This document shows, in pieces, positions 54,714 to 64,000 of a stretch of DNA of 64,000 nucleotides; the stretch's first letter is position 1; each line of letters starts with the position of its first letter. The stretch is from Gemmatimonadota bacterium (GTDB taxonomy: Bacteria > Gemmatimonadota > Gemmatimonadetes > Gemmatimonadales > GWC2-71-9). The translations under genes were made by a program, and so were the position numbers. The DNA is taken from contig JANYKV010000140.1 of assembly GCA_025358055.1 (NCBI GenBank), positions 1-64,000 of the forward strand, written 5' to 3'. The notes beneath the pieces are model-generated. The model was not told where the DNA came from, did no database searches, and saw only the letters and a program-made list of their open reading frames with translations.

Positions 54714-57260
54714 TCAGCCGCACTCACTGTAGCCACACACATGGCACTTCGCGCATCCCTCGGCATATTCGAGCTGAGATCCACAATCGGGGCACGCACC
54801 CGCGAGGGTCTCCGCCATTCCGCCGAGCAGCATCTGCTCGCTGCCGCGGGCCACGACCTGCACGATGGGTGGGGCGTCTTCGGTCGAGGGAGAACCGCCA
54901 CCAAGCAGTTCCTGTTGCACACCCTGCTTGTCCTGAAGCCATTTTTCAATGGCGATGCCGACGGCATCGGGCACCGAGAGGACCTTGTTGGGACCGAGGC
55001 CGGTGGCACGATCCGAGGAGATTCCGCGCAGCTGACGGTGGATCTCTTTCATCGGTACCCCGGAGCGAAGCGACAGCGACACCAGCCGGCCCAGGGCTTC
55101 GACATCGGCCATGAGGGCGCCACCGGCTTTTCCGAGGCTCATGAAGACCTCGAAGGGTTGCCCCTTTTCATCCTCCGTGATGGTGACGTACAAGGTGCCG
55201 AGTGGAGTATCGATGCGCCGGGTAGTGCCGCGAAGCAGTTCGGGCCGGGACCGTTTCTGGCGGCGTTGCAAGTTCTCCGACTCGAGTTCATGTACGAGTT
55301 TCCTGAGCCGGTCATTTTCGGCGCGAATCTCAGCGAGTTCGCCATGGAGGTCGGCCGTGACGGCTCCGGCGGTGGCTGGTTCCACGGATTCGGCCGTCGT
55401 TTCGCCGTCGGTCACCACGGTGCCGAGATCGGCGCGAGCTTCCGCCTTCCCGCTGGCCCGCGCTTGCTCCTGGACCTTCTTCGCGGTGGTTCCGGTGGAG
55501 AGAACCTGCATGTCGCGACTGCCATCGCGGTACACCGTGACGCCCTTGCATCCGAGGCGGTAGGCCACGCGATAAATCTGTTCGACATCCTCCTCCGTCG
55601 CCTCGTTCGCGAAGTTCACCGTCTTGGAAATCGCGCTGTCGTTCTCTTCTTGGAAGGCGGCCTGCATGCGCACATGCCATTCCGGCTTGATGTGGTTCGC
55701 CGTGACAAAGACCTGCCGCCACTTCGACGGCACGTCCGGGAAGGTCACGTGCCCCGCTTCCGCGATCCGCCGCATCAGATCGTCGGAATACCACCCTTCC
55801 CGCTTGGCGATGGCGACGAAATCCTCGTTGACGTCGGGCATGAGGACGCCGGCCTGGTTCCGCATGAAGGCGACGGCAAATAGGGGTTCGATTCCGGAAC
55901 TACAGCCCGCGATGATCGAGATGGTACCGGTCGGCGCCACCGTCGTGACGTTACAGTTCCGAAGGCGGCGCATCGGGCGAATCCGGCTGCCCTTGGCGTC
56001 CCGAGCGCACGTGGCATCGGGGCCCCAGATGCTCCGCTCCCACTCGGGAAAGGGGCCGCGGATACTGGCCAGGCGCTCGGATTCGGTCTTGGCCTCTTCA
56101 TCGACGACATGCTGAATCTTGCGCCCCAGTTCCACCGCTTCCGCCGAGTCATAGGAAATCCCGAGCCGTACAAAAAGATCGGCGAGTCCCATGACGCCGA
56201 GTCCGATCCGGCGAATCCGCTGGGCGAGGTCGGTGATCTCGGGTAAGGGATAGTGGTTCGCGTCGATGACATTTTCGAGAAAGTGGGTCGTGAGGTGCAC
56301 GACCTGGCGTAGGTGCTCCCAATCGATGGCACCGTCCTCGACGAAAGCGCCGAGGTTGATGGAGCCGAGATTGCAGACATCGTACGGGAGGAGCGGTTGT
56401 TCCCCGCAGGGATTGGTCGCCTCGTAGCGACCGAGGTGAGGCACCGGATTGAAATGATTGGCCCGATCGATGAAGAACACGCCCGGCTCGCCGGTCTTCC
56501 AGGCGCCGTGAATGATTTTCTCCCAGACATCCCGAGCGCGGAGCTGCCCGACCACCCGGTGCGTGTTCGGGTGCAGAAGGTCGTACAGGCCGTCCTTTTC
56601 CACGGCGTCCATGAACGCGTCCGTGACCGCAACTGAGATGTTGAAGTTGGTGATCTTGGTCGTATCGTTCTTACACTCGATGAAATCGAGCACGTCCGGA
56701 TGATCGACCCGGAGTATGCCCATGTTGGCGCCTCGCCGCGTGCCACCCTGCTTCACCACGTCGGTGGACGCATCGAACAGGCTCATAAAGGAGACCGGAC
56801 CGGAGGCCACCCCCATGGTGGAACGAACGATATCGTTCTTGGGTCGGAGGGCCGAAAAGCTGAAGCCGGTGCCGCCACCGGACTGATGCACGAGGGCCAT
56901 GGCGCGCAGAGTGTCGTAAATCCCACTCTTGCCGTTGGAGAGCGCGTCATCCACCGGAAGAACGAAACAGGCCGAGAGCTGTCCGAGGGGCCGGCCCGCA
57001 TTCATCAGGGTTGGCGAGTTCGGCATGAAGAGCCGGGTCGCCATGACATTGTAGAAGGCCTCCGCCAACGCTTCAACCGCGCCCTCCGAAGCGCCGTACG
57101 CGCGATCGGGCTCGGCCACGGTACGGGAGACACGCCAGAAGAGATCCTCCGATGCCTCAATCGGTTTTCCCGCGTCGTCTTTGATGAGGTATCGCTTTTC
57201 GAGAACCGTCATGGCGTTCGGAGACAACCGCACCGCGTCCCGTGGCGTGGCAGATCCCAT
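54714..57260 (-). CDS. nrdJ: Adenosylcobalamin-dependent ribonucleoside-diphosphate reductase (class II)
   Basis: 848 residues from ATG 57260 (GAGGAG 6 nt upstream). Makes deoxyribonucleotides with a B12 radical. Catalytic Cys in [16 protein letters not shown], loop [24 protein letters not shown] with the active-site Cys and Glu (in parts [18 protein letters not shown]), [17 protein letters not shown], and the redox-active C-terminal cysteines CPDCG and [10 protein letters not shown]. Residues about 635-680 hold an inserted coiled coil ([24 protein letters not shown]) not seen in short class II enzymes. No nrdAB or nrdR in the window, so this may be the sole or aerobic/microaerobic RNR. Leader is about 210 bp. 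Confidence 0.95.
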   Translation of the reverse strand: MGSATPRDAVRLSPNAMTVLEKRYLIKDDAGKPIEASEDLFWRVSRTVAEPDRAYGASEGAVEALAEAFYNVMATRLFMPNSPTLMNAGRPLGQLSACFVLPVDDALSNGKSGIYDTLRAMALVHQSGGGTGFSFSALRPKNDIVRSTMGVASGPVSFMSLFDASTDVVKQGGTRRGANMGILRVDHPDVLDFIECKNDTTKITNFNISVAVTDAFMDAVEKDGLYDLLHPNTHRVVGQLRARDVWEKIIHGAWKTGEPGVFFIDRANHFNPVPHLGRYEATNPCGEQPLLPYDVCNLGSINLGAFVEDGAIDWEHLRQVVHLTTHFLENVIDANHYPLPEITDLAQRIRRIGLGVMGLADLFVRLGISYDSAEAVELGRKIQHVVDEEAKTESERLASIRGPFPEWERSIWGPDATCARDAKGSRIRPMRRLRNCNVTTVAPTGTISIIAGCSSGIEPLFAVAFMRNQAGVLMPDVNEDFVAIAKREGWYSDDLMRRIAEAGHVTFPDVPSKWRQVFVTANHIKPEWHVRMQAAFQEENDSAISKTVNFANEATEEDVEQIYRVAYRLGCKGVTVYRDGSRDMQVLSTGTTAKKVQEQARASGKAEARADLGTVVTDGETTAESVEPATAGAVTADLHGELAEIRAENDRLRKLVHELESENLQRRQKRSRPELLRGTTRRIDTPLGTLYVTITEDEKGQPFEVFMSLGKAGGALMADVEALGRLVSLSLRSGVPMKEIHRQLRGISSDRATGLGPNKVLSVPDAVGIAIEKWLQDKQGVQQELLGGGSPSTEDAPPIVQVVARGSEQMLLGGMAETLAGACPDCGSQLEYAEGCAKCHVCGYSECG

Positions 57261-57313
57261 TGGGACTCCTCTACCTGCTGGTTGGTAAATGAGACGGAGA
57301 CGACACCACCGCA

Positions 57314-57331
57314 CAGTGGGAGGGCCCACTG
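57314..57331 (-). promoter_or_regulatory. Hairpin in the nrdJ leader
   Basis: CAGTGGG (57314-57320) and CCCACTG (57325-57331), 7-bp stem with an AGGG loop, about 53 nt upstream of the nrdJ start. Class II RNR genes are often under cobalamin riboswitches or NrdR boxes; neither the conserved B12 box nor an NrdR palindrome was recognised in this leader, so only a stem-loop can be stated. Confidence 0.35.
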
Positions 57332-57471
57332 GAATACGGCAACCCACTCGTGTGTGGTGGTGAGGGCTCAAAGTAGGGGTACGAACGACATCACACAATA
57401 GAGGAGAAATTGAGACAACCACGCGACGCACCGGTCTTCACATCACAAAACTGTCATCGTTCCAGTAGCGA

Positions 57472-59715
57472 TCACTGACCCACCACCTCGATCGACTGCA
57501 CCCGCTGGATCTGAGCTCCCGATCCATCCACTACCGCCAGTACCACATCGAATGAGCCGGGCTTTACCCGCTTGAGTTCGATCATCTGCCGAACGCTCGT
57601 CACCCCGCGCTCGGGCATCCCATCGAATTTCTGCGTGAGCACCGCGTCGCCTCCGCCCCGTTTCTGTAACCGGATCGTGCCGCGATACTTTCGGCCGGGG
57701 ACCATCCCGGCCACCTGAGTGAACACTTCCAAGCGATCACTCTTCCGAAACGTTGCGAGCGCGCTGAAGAACACGGTATCGGCGGCTTGTGTCACCGGAA
57801 CCCAAAAGAGTTTCGGGTTCCGCGCCCCGACAACCAAATCACTCATCGTCAGCCCCTCCGCGGTCGGTGAGGACACGATCAACGTGTCGAGACCGGACAC
57901 GGTGCCAGCTCCCCCAATGCCATTCCGTAGGGGGTCGCCGGTCTCCACCGAGAGACGATAGACGAGCTGCCCCGCCGGGACATGGACCGTGGCCCGTCCA
58001 AGCAGATAACGGTCGCCGGCGAGAATCTCGGGAGTGCGTTCGAGGTGCAGCGTGTCGAGCCCTGCGGCCACCGTGCCATCGGGACGAAGCGCAGTGAACC
58101 GCAGGTGCACGGCATAGGAGGCGCTCACGCTGTCGATGGTTGGGGAAAGGGCGACGGCGGGGAGGGCGTACACCAAATGCACGATCGAACCCGCTGAATC
58201 GCGCCCTGCCACCAACACCTGCAACCGCGCGCCCGCCTCTTTGGCAAACCGAGGTTCGAAGCTATCCGTGTGGATGCCGAGCGAAATACTCGCATGACCG
58301 ACGGCCCGCTCACGAGTTTCGAAATTCCTACCTCTCGCCGTCTCGCCCAAGCGCGCCCCGCGATAGAACGCCGAGAGGCTTTCACGAGATCGAAGCAGTT
58401 GGTCCGGAAATCCGCCCGAACTGCCTGGACCCTTCGTGGTGGAGAGGGTGGCCGCGGTGCGACTCGACGCGACATCGAACACGCTCTCGATCAGCGAGTA
58501 CCCGGGGCGATCCACGCGAGCCACGAAATGGAATACCAAGTCTCCCGCGGCGCGGGCGTAGCGCCAGGACTCATTTGGTTCGACGCCGGCGGCCGATAAA
58601 GTCGCGCGGGTGTCCGGCTCCCCATGGCGGAGGTAAATGCGCCCCCGTTCATCGACCGCAGTGGTCTCTTCCGTCGCGGTGGGATCATACGGCGAACCGG
58701 TCTCCGGAATCGAGAAATTCCTGCGCACATAATAAAGTCGCCGGTAGTGCTCCCGAAGCCGCTCGCCCTCCGTCCGAAGATCCGCATGATCGCGCTGGGT
58801 CCAAAAGGCTTCTAGAAATCGGGACCGGTCCGCTCCCCGCGCCGTGTCGAAAACAGCGAGGAGGGAATCGCTCAGGAGGGAATTGAGGTCGGCGTGGTAG
58901 CCTGTGCTCGTCACCGAATCGTCCGAGGCGGCCCCTTGGTAGTAAAGGGGGTTTCCTTCGAGCTGGCCCAGGAGAAACCGCGTGCGGGCGAGCTCGAGGA
59001 GAGCGAGCGAGCGATTGTCGCCCGTGCGGCGATAGTTTTCAAAGGAGGCCAAGGCCGGAGTGGACTCATCCAGGATTCGCTCCAGCCTCCCCCGGGCCAG
59101 CCAAAACCGCGCGGATTTGACCGTCGGACCAACGGTCAGGCGCCGGAGTCCTTCAAGCACCACCGTGGCCCTAACATTGGCGTGTTGCCGAACCGAGAGC
59201 ATCGCCAAGGCCACCAGACGATCGGTCTCCCGGGGATCGACTTTCGCCGTCTGGGCGAACGCGGCGACGGCTCGACTCCGAGCATCGCGCCCCAAGAGCG
59301 ACGGCCGGGTCGCAGCGTTCGCGGGCTGGAGTTCCGATAGGGCGCACTCGGCGAGCGCGAGCCCATACCACGCGTAGGACCAGTTGGGGGCAAGCTCGGT
59401 AGTCCATTTGAATTCCGAGGCCGCATCGTCATAGCGACGCGCATCCCCGAGATCGGCGAGGCGCAGAGACACGAAGCCAAGCTCGGCGTGCAGCAGGGCA
59501 TTCGATCGTTCCCGCTTGGCGGACAGGATTAACCGCGAGTTGAGTTCCCGCAGCACCGTCGAATCGCTGGTGGTGGTCACCGAGTCGCGGAAAGCATCGA
59601 ACGTCGCCCGGGCGCGCGCTGATTGCGCCGCGACGCTCAGCCCCGGAAGCAGAACGAGCGCGAGCGTTGCGATATGTCGTGCGAGGGCAGCCGACAAGGG
59701 AATCCTTAGTTTCAC
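57472..59715 (-). CDS. GWxTD-like domain protein (exported, degenerate motif)
   Basis: 747 residues if the start is GTG 59715 (VKLRIPLSAALARHIATLALVLLPGLSVAAQ, a signal peptide); the frame is open about 54 codons further and the start is uncertain. An N-terminal tetratricopeptide-like helical region (about 35-245; WYGLALAECALSEL) precedes a GWxTD-type core: RSRFLEAFWTQRDHADLRTEGERLREHYRRLYYVRRNFSIPETGS, then AVDERGRIYLRHGEPDTRATL (in parts FWTQRDHADLRTEGERL and DERGRIYLRHGEPD). The usual GW..TD tetrad is not strictly present (TTAVDERG). C-terminal beta-sandwich-like half. Unknown function; the family is common in Gemmatimonadota and Acidobacteriota. Confidence 0.7.
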   Translation of the reverse strand: MKLRIPLSAALARHIATLALVLLPGLSVAAQSARARATFDAFRDSVTTTSDSTVLRELNSRLILSAKRERSNALLHAELGFVSLRLADLGDARRYDDAASEFKWTTELAPNWSYAWYGLALAECALSELQPANAATRPSLLGRDARSRAVAAFAQTAKVDPRETDRLVALAMLSVRQHANVRATVVLEGLRRLTVGPTVKSARFWLARGRLERILDESTPALASFENYRRTGDNRSLALLELARTRFLLGQLEGNPLYYQGAASDDSVTSTGYHADLNSLLSDSLLAVFDTARGADRSRFLEAFWTQRDHADLRTEGERLREHYRRLYYVRRNFSIPETGSPYDPTATEETTAVDERGRIYLRHGEPDTRATLSAAGVEPNESWRYARAAGDLVFHFVARVDRPGYSLIESVFDVASSRTAATLSTTKGPGSSGGFPDQLLRSRESLSAFYRGARLGETARGRNFETRERAVGHASISLGIHTDSFEPRFAKEAGARLQVLVAGRDSAGSIVHLVYALPAVALSPTIDSVSASYAVHLRFTALRPDGTVAAGLDTLHLERTPEILAGDRYLLGRATVHVPAGQLVYRLSVETGDPLRNGIGGAGTVSGLDTLIVSSPTAEGLTMSDLVVGARNPKLFWVPVTQAADTVFFSALATFRKSDRLEVFTQVAGMVPGRKYRGTIRLQKRGGGDAVLTQKFDGMPERGVTSVRQMIELKRVKPGSFDVVLAVVDGSGAQIQRVQSIEVVGQ

Positions 59716-59785
59716 CGGTACACGCTGGTCCAGTAACAGACGGGAGACGAAGGACGCCCACCTTCGCCACACTCTGACGGCCGAC

Positions 59786-61771
59786 TTACCGGCCGGCACG
59801 GTGTTGGAAATCAGCCAGATACTCGCGTAAGCCGTCAACCACGGCCTCCGCGTACAACCGTCGGCCCCCCTCTGCACGCAATGCGGCTTCTTGATCCGGC
59901 ATGATCAAATACAACCCTTCGGTGAGAATGGCGGGCATCCACGTCGGTCGGGCCATGGCGAGGTCGCCCCGGGTCACCCCCAAGTCCCGCAGACCGAGTC
60001 GGCGAATCAGTTGCCGCTGCACGAACCGAGCGAGCGGCAAGCTTTTCGGGTGGTTGTAGAACACGCTCGACCCGTTGTTGGTGAACGGATTCACTCCGTC
60101 GGGGAGGGCATTGTTGTGAATCGACACGAGGATCTCCGCGTCCAAGCTGTCCGCCATCCGGATTCGGGGCCACAGCTCGATCGGCCGGTCGGTCGACCGC
60201 GTCATGATCACCCGAGCCCCCGCGGCGCGGAGGAGGTCTCGTACGATGGTAGCGACACCAAGATTCGCTTCAGCTTCCGACAGCCCCGTCGGACCCGTCG
60301 CGCCAATCGGGGGATGTCCGGGGTCAATGGCGATCAGTCGACCGCGAAGCGGATGCTGCCCGTCGATCAGCGGAGGGCGGCGGATCTCGAGCACTAGGTC
60401 TCCGTTATCCCATCGCGATCGATACCCCCAAACAGGCGCGTCGAGGTCGAAGGTGAATTCGACGACATCGCTCTGCGCCTGACGCCACGCGATGGTGCGT
60501 ACGAAGGGGTCGGTGCCGCCATACCGGATCCAATTCACGTCTCCCACCGCACCGTATAGCGTGAGGACCAGGCCATGTTCGGTTTCTTCGACCTGCACTG
60601 GGATCGGTCGCGACACCGGAATCCGAAACAATGAGCGATCACTCTGGGGAGAAAGGGTCGCGGAGCCGACCACCGCAGGGCGCATGATGCCGACCGAGTG
60701 GACTGTGGCCTCGGACGCCGCGACCCATACGAGGTGGTTCTGCGCGAGTTCCACCCGAAGGTCCCCGTTCATCCGGCCTCGAACCACCGCCTGGGTGCCG
60801 GTGGGGAAAAACCAATGATAGGTCCCCGCGGGAAGCGCACGGCCGACAGTGATCCGATCCGTTTCTCCGGTGCGACTCGGGTCGTCGTCGAGCGCCGCCA
60901 TCATAGGCAGCGTATCCATCATCGCTAGCCCCAAGGGCCACCGGACGTGAATCGTGTCACCAGCCAAGACCGCTTCGAGGATCGGCGACAGGCCGTCCGG
61001 CAACGACACGGGATCCGGCCCGAGGATCGCGCCCGGGTGTTGGCCCAAACCAACACCGCGGATGACGCCACGATACCGGTCTGCCAGCACCGGACGAACG
61101 AGATTGAGCGGATCGCGATCGAACGCGCGAATTCCCGCCGGCACCTCCTGGCGCGTGGGCTCGGCCTCGAGGGGAATGCTAGTCCCATCGGACAAGCGCA
61201 AAGTCAAACGCGCACCTTCTTTCGCCCGAACCGACAGCGGAAGGTATTCGGCGGCGGGCCACCAGACCTTGCCCCGCGGAAAGAAGGATGCCGTGTCGAC
61301 CCACAGGCCCTCGTGGGGAGGGGTGAAATGCGCCCGTCGAACCCGATAGACCAAGGTCGCCGAATCCCCCAGGGCGGTTGCGTGAAGGGTGAAGCTCATC
61401 ACCGAGTCGCGGGGGAACGGAATCCAGGCCAACCACGCTCCGTTGGGCCAGACCGGAACCCGTTGACCATTGATCGATAGATGTGCCGATCCCTCACCGA
61501 CAGATCCATAGAGGTAACTCGAATCTCCCGCCTCCACGACATCGGATGGTCCGGGGTACGTCACTCGCACTCTGATTGAGCCGTGGACCCGCTGCATCGG
61601 CGGGAGCCGATCCGATGATCCGACGCCGGAACGGTCTTTGCTTTCTGGCTCCTGCAGTGGGGGAGCGACCGGTAGGAGGACGCTCGGCGAACTCGCGTGA
61701 AGATACGAGGACCAAACACAGGCACCGGTGATAAGGGAACTGAGCACACGCCGATTGGTGGACAAATCCAT
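59786..61771 (-). CDS. N-acetylmuramoyl-L-alanine amidase (amidase_3/AmiC type)
   Basis: 661 residues from ATG 61771. Catalytic domain is C-terminal (about 475-655): LIAIDPGHPPIGATGPTGLSEA (zinc His), VIMTRSTDRPIELWPRIRMADSLDAEILVSIHNNALPDG (second zinc His in SIHNNA) and AILTEGLYLIMPDQE (catalytic Glu). The N-terminal 470 residues (signal peptide up to about residue 25, then strand-rich sequence with RIRVTYPGPSDVVEAGDSSYLYG, an SH3- or AMIN-like region) are a large extra part, about three times the usual one. Cleaves septal peptidoglycan in the periplasm. The next gene on the same strand starts about 70 nt on. Confidence 0.88.
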   Translation of the reverse strand: MDLSTNRRVLSSLITGACVWSSYLHASSPSVLLPVAPPLQEPESKDRSGVGSSDRLPPMQRVHGSIRVRVTYPGPSDVVEAGDSSYLYGSVGEGSAHLSINGQRVPVWPNGAWLAWIPFPRDSVMSFTLHATALGDSATLVYRVRRAHFTPPHEGLWVDTASFFPRGKVWWPAAEYLPLSVRAKEGARLTLRLSDGTSIPLEAEPTRQEVPAGIRAFDRDPLNLVRPVLADRYRGVIRGVGLGQHPGAILGPDPVSLPDGLSPILEAVLAGDTIHVRWPLGLAMMDTLPMMAALDDDPSRTGETDRITVGRALPAGTYHWFFPTGTQAVVRGRMNGDLRVELAQNHLVWVAASEATVHSVGIMRPAVVGSATLSPQSDRSLFRIPVSRPIPVQVEETEHGLVLTLYGAVGDVNWIRYGGTDPFVRTIAWRQAQSDVVEFTFDLDAPVWGYRSRWDNGDLVLEIRRPPLIDGQHPLRGRLIAIDPGHPPIGATGPTGLSEAEANLGVATIVRDLLRAAGARVIMTRSTDRPIELWPRIRMADSLDAEILVSIHNNALPDGVNPFTNNGSSVFYNHPKSLPLARFVQRQLIRRLGLRDLGVTRGDLAMARPTWMPAILTEGLYLIMPDQEAALRAEGGRRLYAEAVVDGLREYLADFQHRAGR

Positions 61772-61892
61772 GACTGCAAGGTACACAGCGACTAGGACTT
61801 ACAGCAATTCTCCGGTTGACGCTCCGGAAGCCCGGTCCTAGATTGCCAGTGCTCCCGACCGCCCATCGCTCGCCACTCGAGGATTGCCAGGC

Positions 61893-63467
61893 GTGAAGAT
61901 CTGTCCGGCCTGCGGCACTGAATACGACGATCACGCGGCATTTTGCTCGCGTGACCGCAGTGCGCTTCGGCCCAAAGAGGGCGGCGGGGGACTGACCGGC
62001 CAAGTCCTCGGCGAGCGATACCGCATCGACCGAAAGCTGGGCGAGGGTGGTATGAGCGAGGTCTACCTGGCTCATCACGTGTTGATGGGTCGGCCCAGCG
62101 CAGTCAAAATTCTTGGTGGACAGCTCACACGGGACCCGGACGCGGTCGGCCGGTTCAATCGAGAAGCCACCAACGCGAGCCGCATCAACCACCCCAACGT
62201 CTGCGCGATTTACGACTTCGGGCTCACGCCGGACGGACTCATCTACCTGGCAATGGAGTACGTAGAGGGGGGAACGCTGACGGCGCTTCTCGACCGCACC
62301 GGACCCTTGCCCGTCAGCCGTGCGATCGAGATCATCAAACAATGCGCCGCAGGACTGCAAGCGGCCCACGATCTCGGGATCATCCACCGCGATCTCAAAC
62401 CGGACAACATCATGGCGAACCAGGGCCGCTCGGGTGACCTGGTGAAACTCGTGGATTTCGGAATCGCGAAAGCGATCGACGCCGAGCGAGAACAACAGGT
62501 GACGCGGACGGGGTTGGTGGTGGGAACACCGGAGTACATGAGTCCTGAACAACTGTCGGGCGATGCGATCGATGCGCGCAGCGACGTATACTCCCTCGCC
62601 CTCGTCTTTTATCGCATGGTGACTGGCACGCTGCCCTTCCAAGCGACGACGGCCCAGGAGACCATGGCGAAGCGGCTGACCGAGGACCCCCTGCCCCTCG
62701 CCCAGGCCCTGCCCACTGGCATCTTTCCCCCAGGCCTTCAGCAGGTACTCGACCGCGGACTTGCCCGCTACCCGAGGGATCGCTGCCCCAGTGCGCCTGA
62801 GTTTGCGACCGGCCTCGAGCAAGCAACCATTCGATCGGAAACACGCGACCACACCATCCCCAAGACCCTGGTCACGCCGATGCGACCGTCTCGTCGGAAG
62901 TTGTGGCCTCTCGTGGGCGTGGGGGTTCTGGCGACCATCGGGGCCGGATATTTTTTGTGGCCATCTCACCCGCGTATTGCCGGTATTGCGAAACCCGACT
63001 CTGGGGTGGTCCAGTATTCCAAGACCGACACAACCACACGCTCAGCGGACCCAACCCATGTGGCCTTGAAGGACTTGGCGCTTCGGGAACGGTCGCCCGG
63101 CCCAAGGGTGCCTCCCGTCTCGACCAGTGCGCCCACAGCCGCGCCGATAATCAAGGAGAACCACAGTTCCGACTCTGCCCTTGCGCAAAGCACGACGGAC
63201 CCTTCGATTCCCTCCGATGAATTGCCTCACGACAGCCTCATTTCCTCTTCGGACCCCGCAAAGCGGGAGCACGCGCGTTTGAGGGCAAACGCATTTTTTC
63301 AGCGCGGCGGCAACCCCGCCAAGCGGCGGGCCGAAGCGGCATATATGCTGGCCATGGCCGCCCTCGACCGGAACGAACTCCGGAAAGCCCGGAACTGGCT
63401 GGAGCGCTGTCTCGGGCTGGCCGAACTGCCGCGGTGCCGCAAACTCTTGAACGAGATGTCCAAGTGA
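61893..63467 (+). CDS. Zinc-ribbon transmembrane Ser/Thr protein kinase
   Basis: 524 residues from GTG 61893 (reads MKICPACGTEY). N-terminal zinc ribbon (CPAC, then CSRD, about residues 4-20). Kinase domain about 40-295: glycine loop GEGGMSEVY, K72 in AVKILG, D167 in IIHRDLKPDN, D188 in VKLVDFGIAK, SPEQL APE-type motif. Then a membrane helix (LWPLVGVGVLATIGAGYFLW, residues 337-356) and a ~165-residue extracytoplasmic C-terminal part with a helical tail (AYMLAMAALDRNELRKARNWLERCLGL). GTG is 9 nt after GAGGA. Its stop overlaps the phosphatase start (GTGA). Confidence 0.94.
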   Translation: MKICPACGTEYDDHAAFCSRDRSALRPKEGGGGLTGQVLGERYRIDRKLGEGGMSEVYLAHHVLMGRPSAVKILGGQLTRDPDAVGRFNREATNASRINHPNVCAIYDFGLTPDGLIYLAMEYVEGGTLTALLDRTGPLPVSRAIEIIKQCAAGLQAAHDLGIIHRDLKPDNIMANQGRSGDLVKLVDFGIAKAIDAEREQQVTRTGLVVGTPEYMSPEQLSGDAIDARSDVYSLALVFYRMVTGTLPFQATTAQETMAKRLTEDPLPLAQALPTGIFPPGLQQVLDRGLARYPRDRCPSAPEFATGLEQATIRSETRDHTIPKTLVTPMRPSRRKLWPLVGVGVLATIGAGYFLWPSHPRIAGIAKPDSGVVQYSKTDTTTRSADPTHVALKDLALRERSPGPRVPPVSTSAPTAAPIIKENHSSDSALAQSTTDPSIPSDELPHDSLISSSDPAKREHARLRANAFFQRGGNPAKRRAEAAYMLAMAALDRNELRKARNWLERCLGLAELPRCRKLLNEMSK

Positions 63468-64000
63468 CCGCGCCCGAGATCAAGGTCTCCGCGGTGGGCA
63501 AGAGCGACCTCGGCCGCACCCGGGACCATAACGAAGACACCTTCCTCGTCGCGGACCTCGCCACCAATACCGTATCGTTCGAGAGCAGTCTCACGGACCA
63601 TGACATCAGCACGCGCGGAGTGCTGTTTCTGGTCGCGGACGGCATGGGGGGCGCCGCGGCCGGTGAGCTCGCGAGCGAGATGGCCGCAAATCTCATTTTC
63701 GATCACCTCACGAAATCGTGGGCCGCGGAAGACGACCCCACGCCGGAGCGGTTCACTTTTCGGCTCCGCGAGGCGGTGGAGCTCGCCAATGACCAGATCT
63801 ATGCCTACGCCCGTCAGCATCCGGAAGTCCGCGGCATGGGCACTACGGCGACGGTGGCCGGTGTACTCGGCCAACACCTTTATCTTGCCCAAGTCGGAGA
63901 CAGTCGGGGCTACCTGGTGCGGGACGGGGTGGCCGTGCAGCTCACCAAGGACCAGTCGCTGACCCAGCGGCTCGTCGATGCGGGGGAGATGACCGAAGAA
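63464..64000 (+). CDS. PP2C-family Ser/Thr phosphatase (3' truncated by window edge)
   Basis: Open frame from GTG 63464 runs off the end; about 179 residues are visible. Metal-dependent PPM phosphatase: VGKSDLGRTRDHNEDTFLVAD, LFLVADGMGGAAAGELAS, RGMGTTATVAGVLGQHLYLAQVGDSRGYLVRDG and LTKDQSLTQRLVDAG. The two Asp pairs (RDHNED and VADGMGG) are present. Reverses the neighbouring kinase; GTGA overlap indicates one operon. Missing its last ~60-90 residues. Confidence 0.94.
   Translation, partial: MTAPEIKVSAVGKSDLGRTRDHNEDTFLVADLATNTVSFESSLTDHDISTRGVLFLVADGMGGAAAGELASEMAANLIFDHLTKSWAAEDDPTPERFTFRLREAVELANDQIYAYARQHPEVRGMGTTATVAGVLGQHLYLAQVGDSRGYLVRDGVAVQLTKDQSLTQRLVDAGEMTEE

Noticed and set aside
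57261-57471. Cobalamin riboswitch upstream of nrdJ
   Set aside because: CCCACTG-like and GGTTGCC segments occur, but the conserved B12 box and core elements were not found.
61494-62969. Minus-strand ORF of 491 codons across the Ser/Thr kinase
   Set aside because: The plus frame holds all kinase motifs; antisense frame is random.
1-64000. tRNA, rRNA, CRISPR array, intact insertion sequence
   Set aside because: No tRNA cloverleaf consensus (GGTTCGA-type arm), no spaced direct repeats and no transposase with terminal repeats were seen by eye; RAYT is the only transposase-like gene.

Overview
The window is GC-rich bacterial chromosome, densely packed, with many 4-nt ATGA/GTGA gene overlaps and frequent GTG or TTG starts. 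The gene content suggests a Gram-negative-type bacterium, most likely Gemmatimonadota: TolC/MacA/FtsX-type efflux genes, a BIG2-domain lipoprotein, a GWxTD-type protein, an MglA/roadblock pair, a bacillithiol-type deacetylase, an adenosylcobalamin-dependent ribonucleotide reductase, a zinc-ribbon Ser/Thr kinase with a PP2C phosphatase, and non-mevalonate isoprenoid synthesis. The phylum is an inference from gene content; no rRNA is present to confirm it.

Layout. 1-4349: distal trp operon (trpD partial, a trpCF fusion, trpB, trpA). 4526-7140: minus-strand accessory genes (amidohydrolase with altered metal ligands, an orphan, a PilZ protein). 7282-13963: signalling block with a small HD-GYP-associated-type domain, an HDOD protein and a hybrid histidine kinase on the plus strand, meeting a very large multi-membrane NtrY-like kinase tail to tail. 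14114-22758: tripartite efflux operon (TolC, MacA-like adaptor, one ABC ATPase, four FtsX/MacB-type permeases that are two duplicated pairs). 22794-26160: thiol and sulfur genes (BshB1-like deacetylase, cysteine desulfurase, mnmA) and a small membrane protein. 26265-29108: cold shock protein and polyphosphate kinase.

29149-39916 is one long minus-strand array: fba-like aldolase, a YtxH-type protein, a BrkB/YihY protein that seems to start at CTG, SRP RNA, dnaX, ybaB, recR, a small membrane protein, a roadblock protein, mglA, pgsA, cinA, grpE, dnaJ. At 39917-40609 the strand switches in a gene-free stretch containing four near-consensus DnaA boxes, a candidate replication origin. 40610-44182 then runs on the plus strand (pyk, PhnP-like hydrolase, pgi). 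44183-44960 is a RAYT transposase with palindromes on both sides, followed by a Pro/Ser/Thr-rich orphan protein. 46165-61771 is mostly minus strand: BIG2 lipoprotein, the ispG-ccdA-tlpA-thioredoxin-fold operon, an aldo/keto reductase, a small orphan, class II ribonucleotide reductase, a GWxTD-like protein and an AmiC-type amidase. 61893-64000 carries a Ser/Thr kinase and the start of a PP2C phosphatase.

No tRNA, rRNA, CRISPR array, prophage or intact insertion sequence was recognised. Most of the window is housekeeping. The parts most worth checking are the candidate oriC, the CTG start, the divergent SRP RNA apex, the duplicated permease pairs, the metal-ligand-less amidohydrolase and the RAYT/palindrome region.
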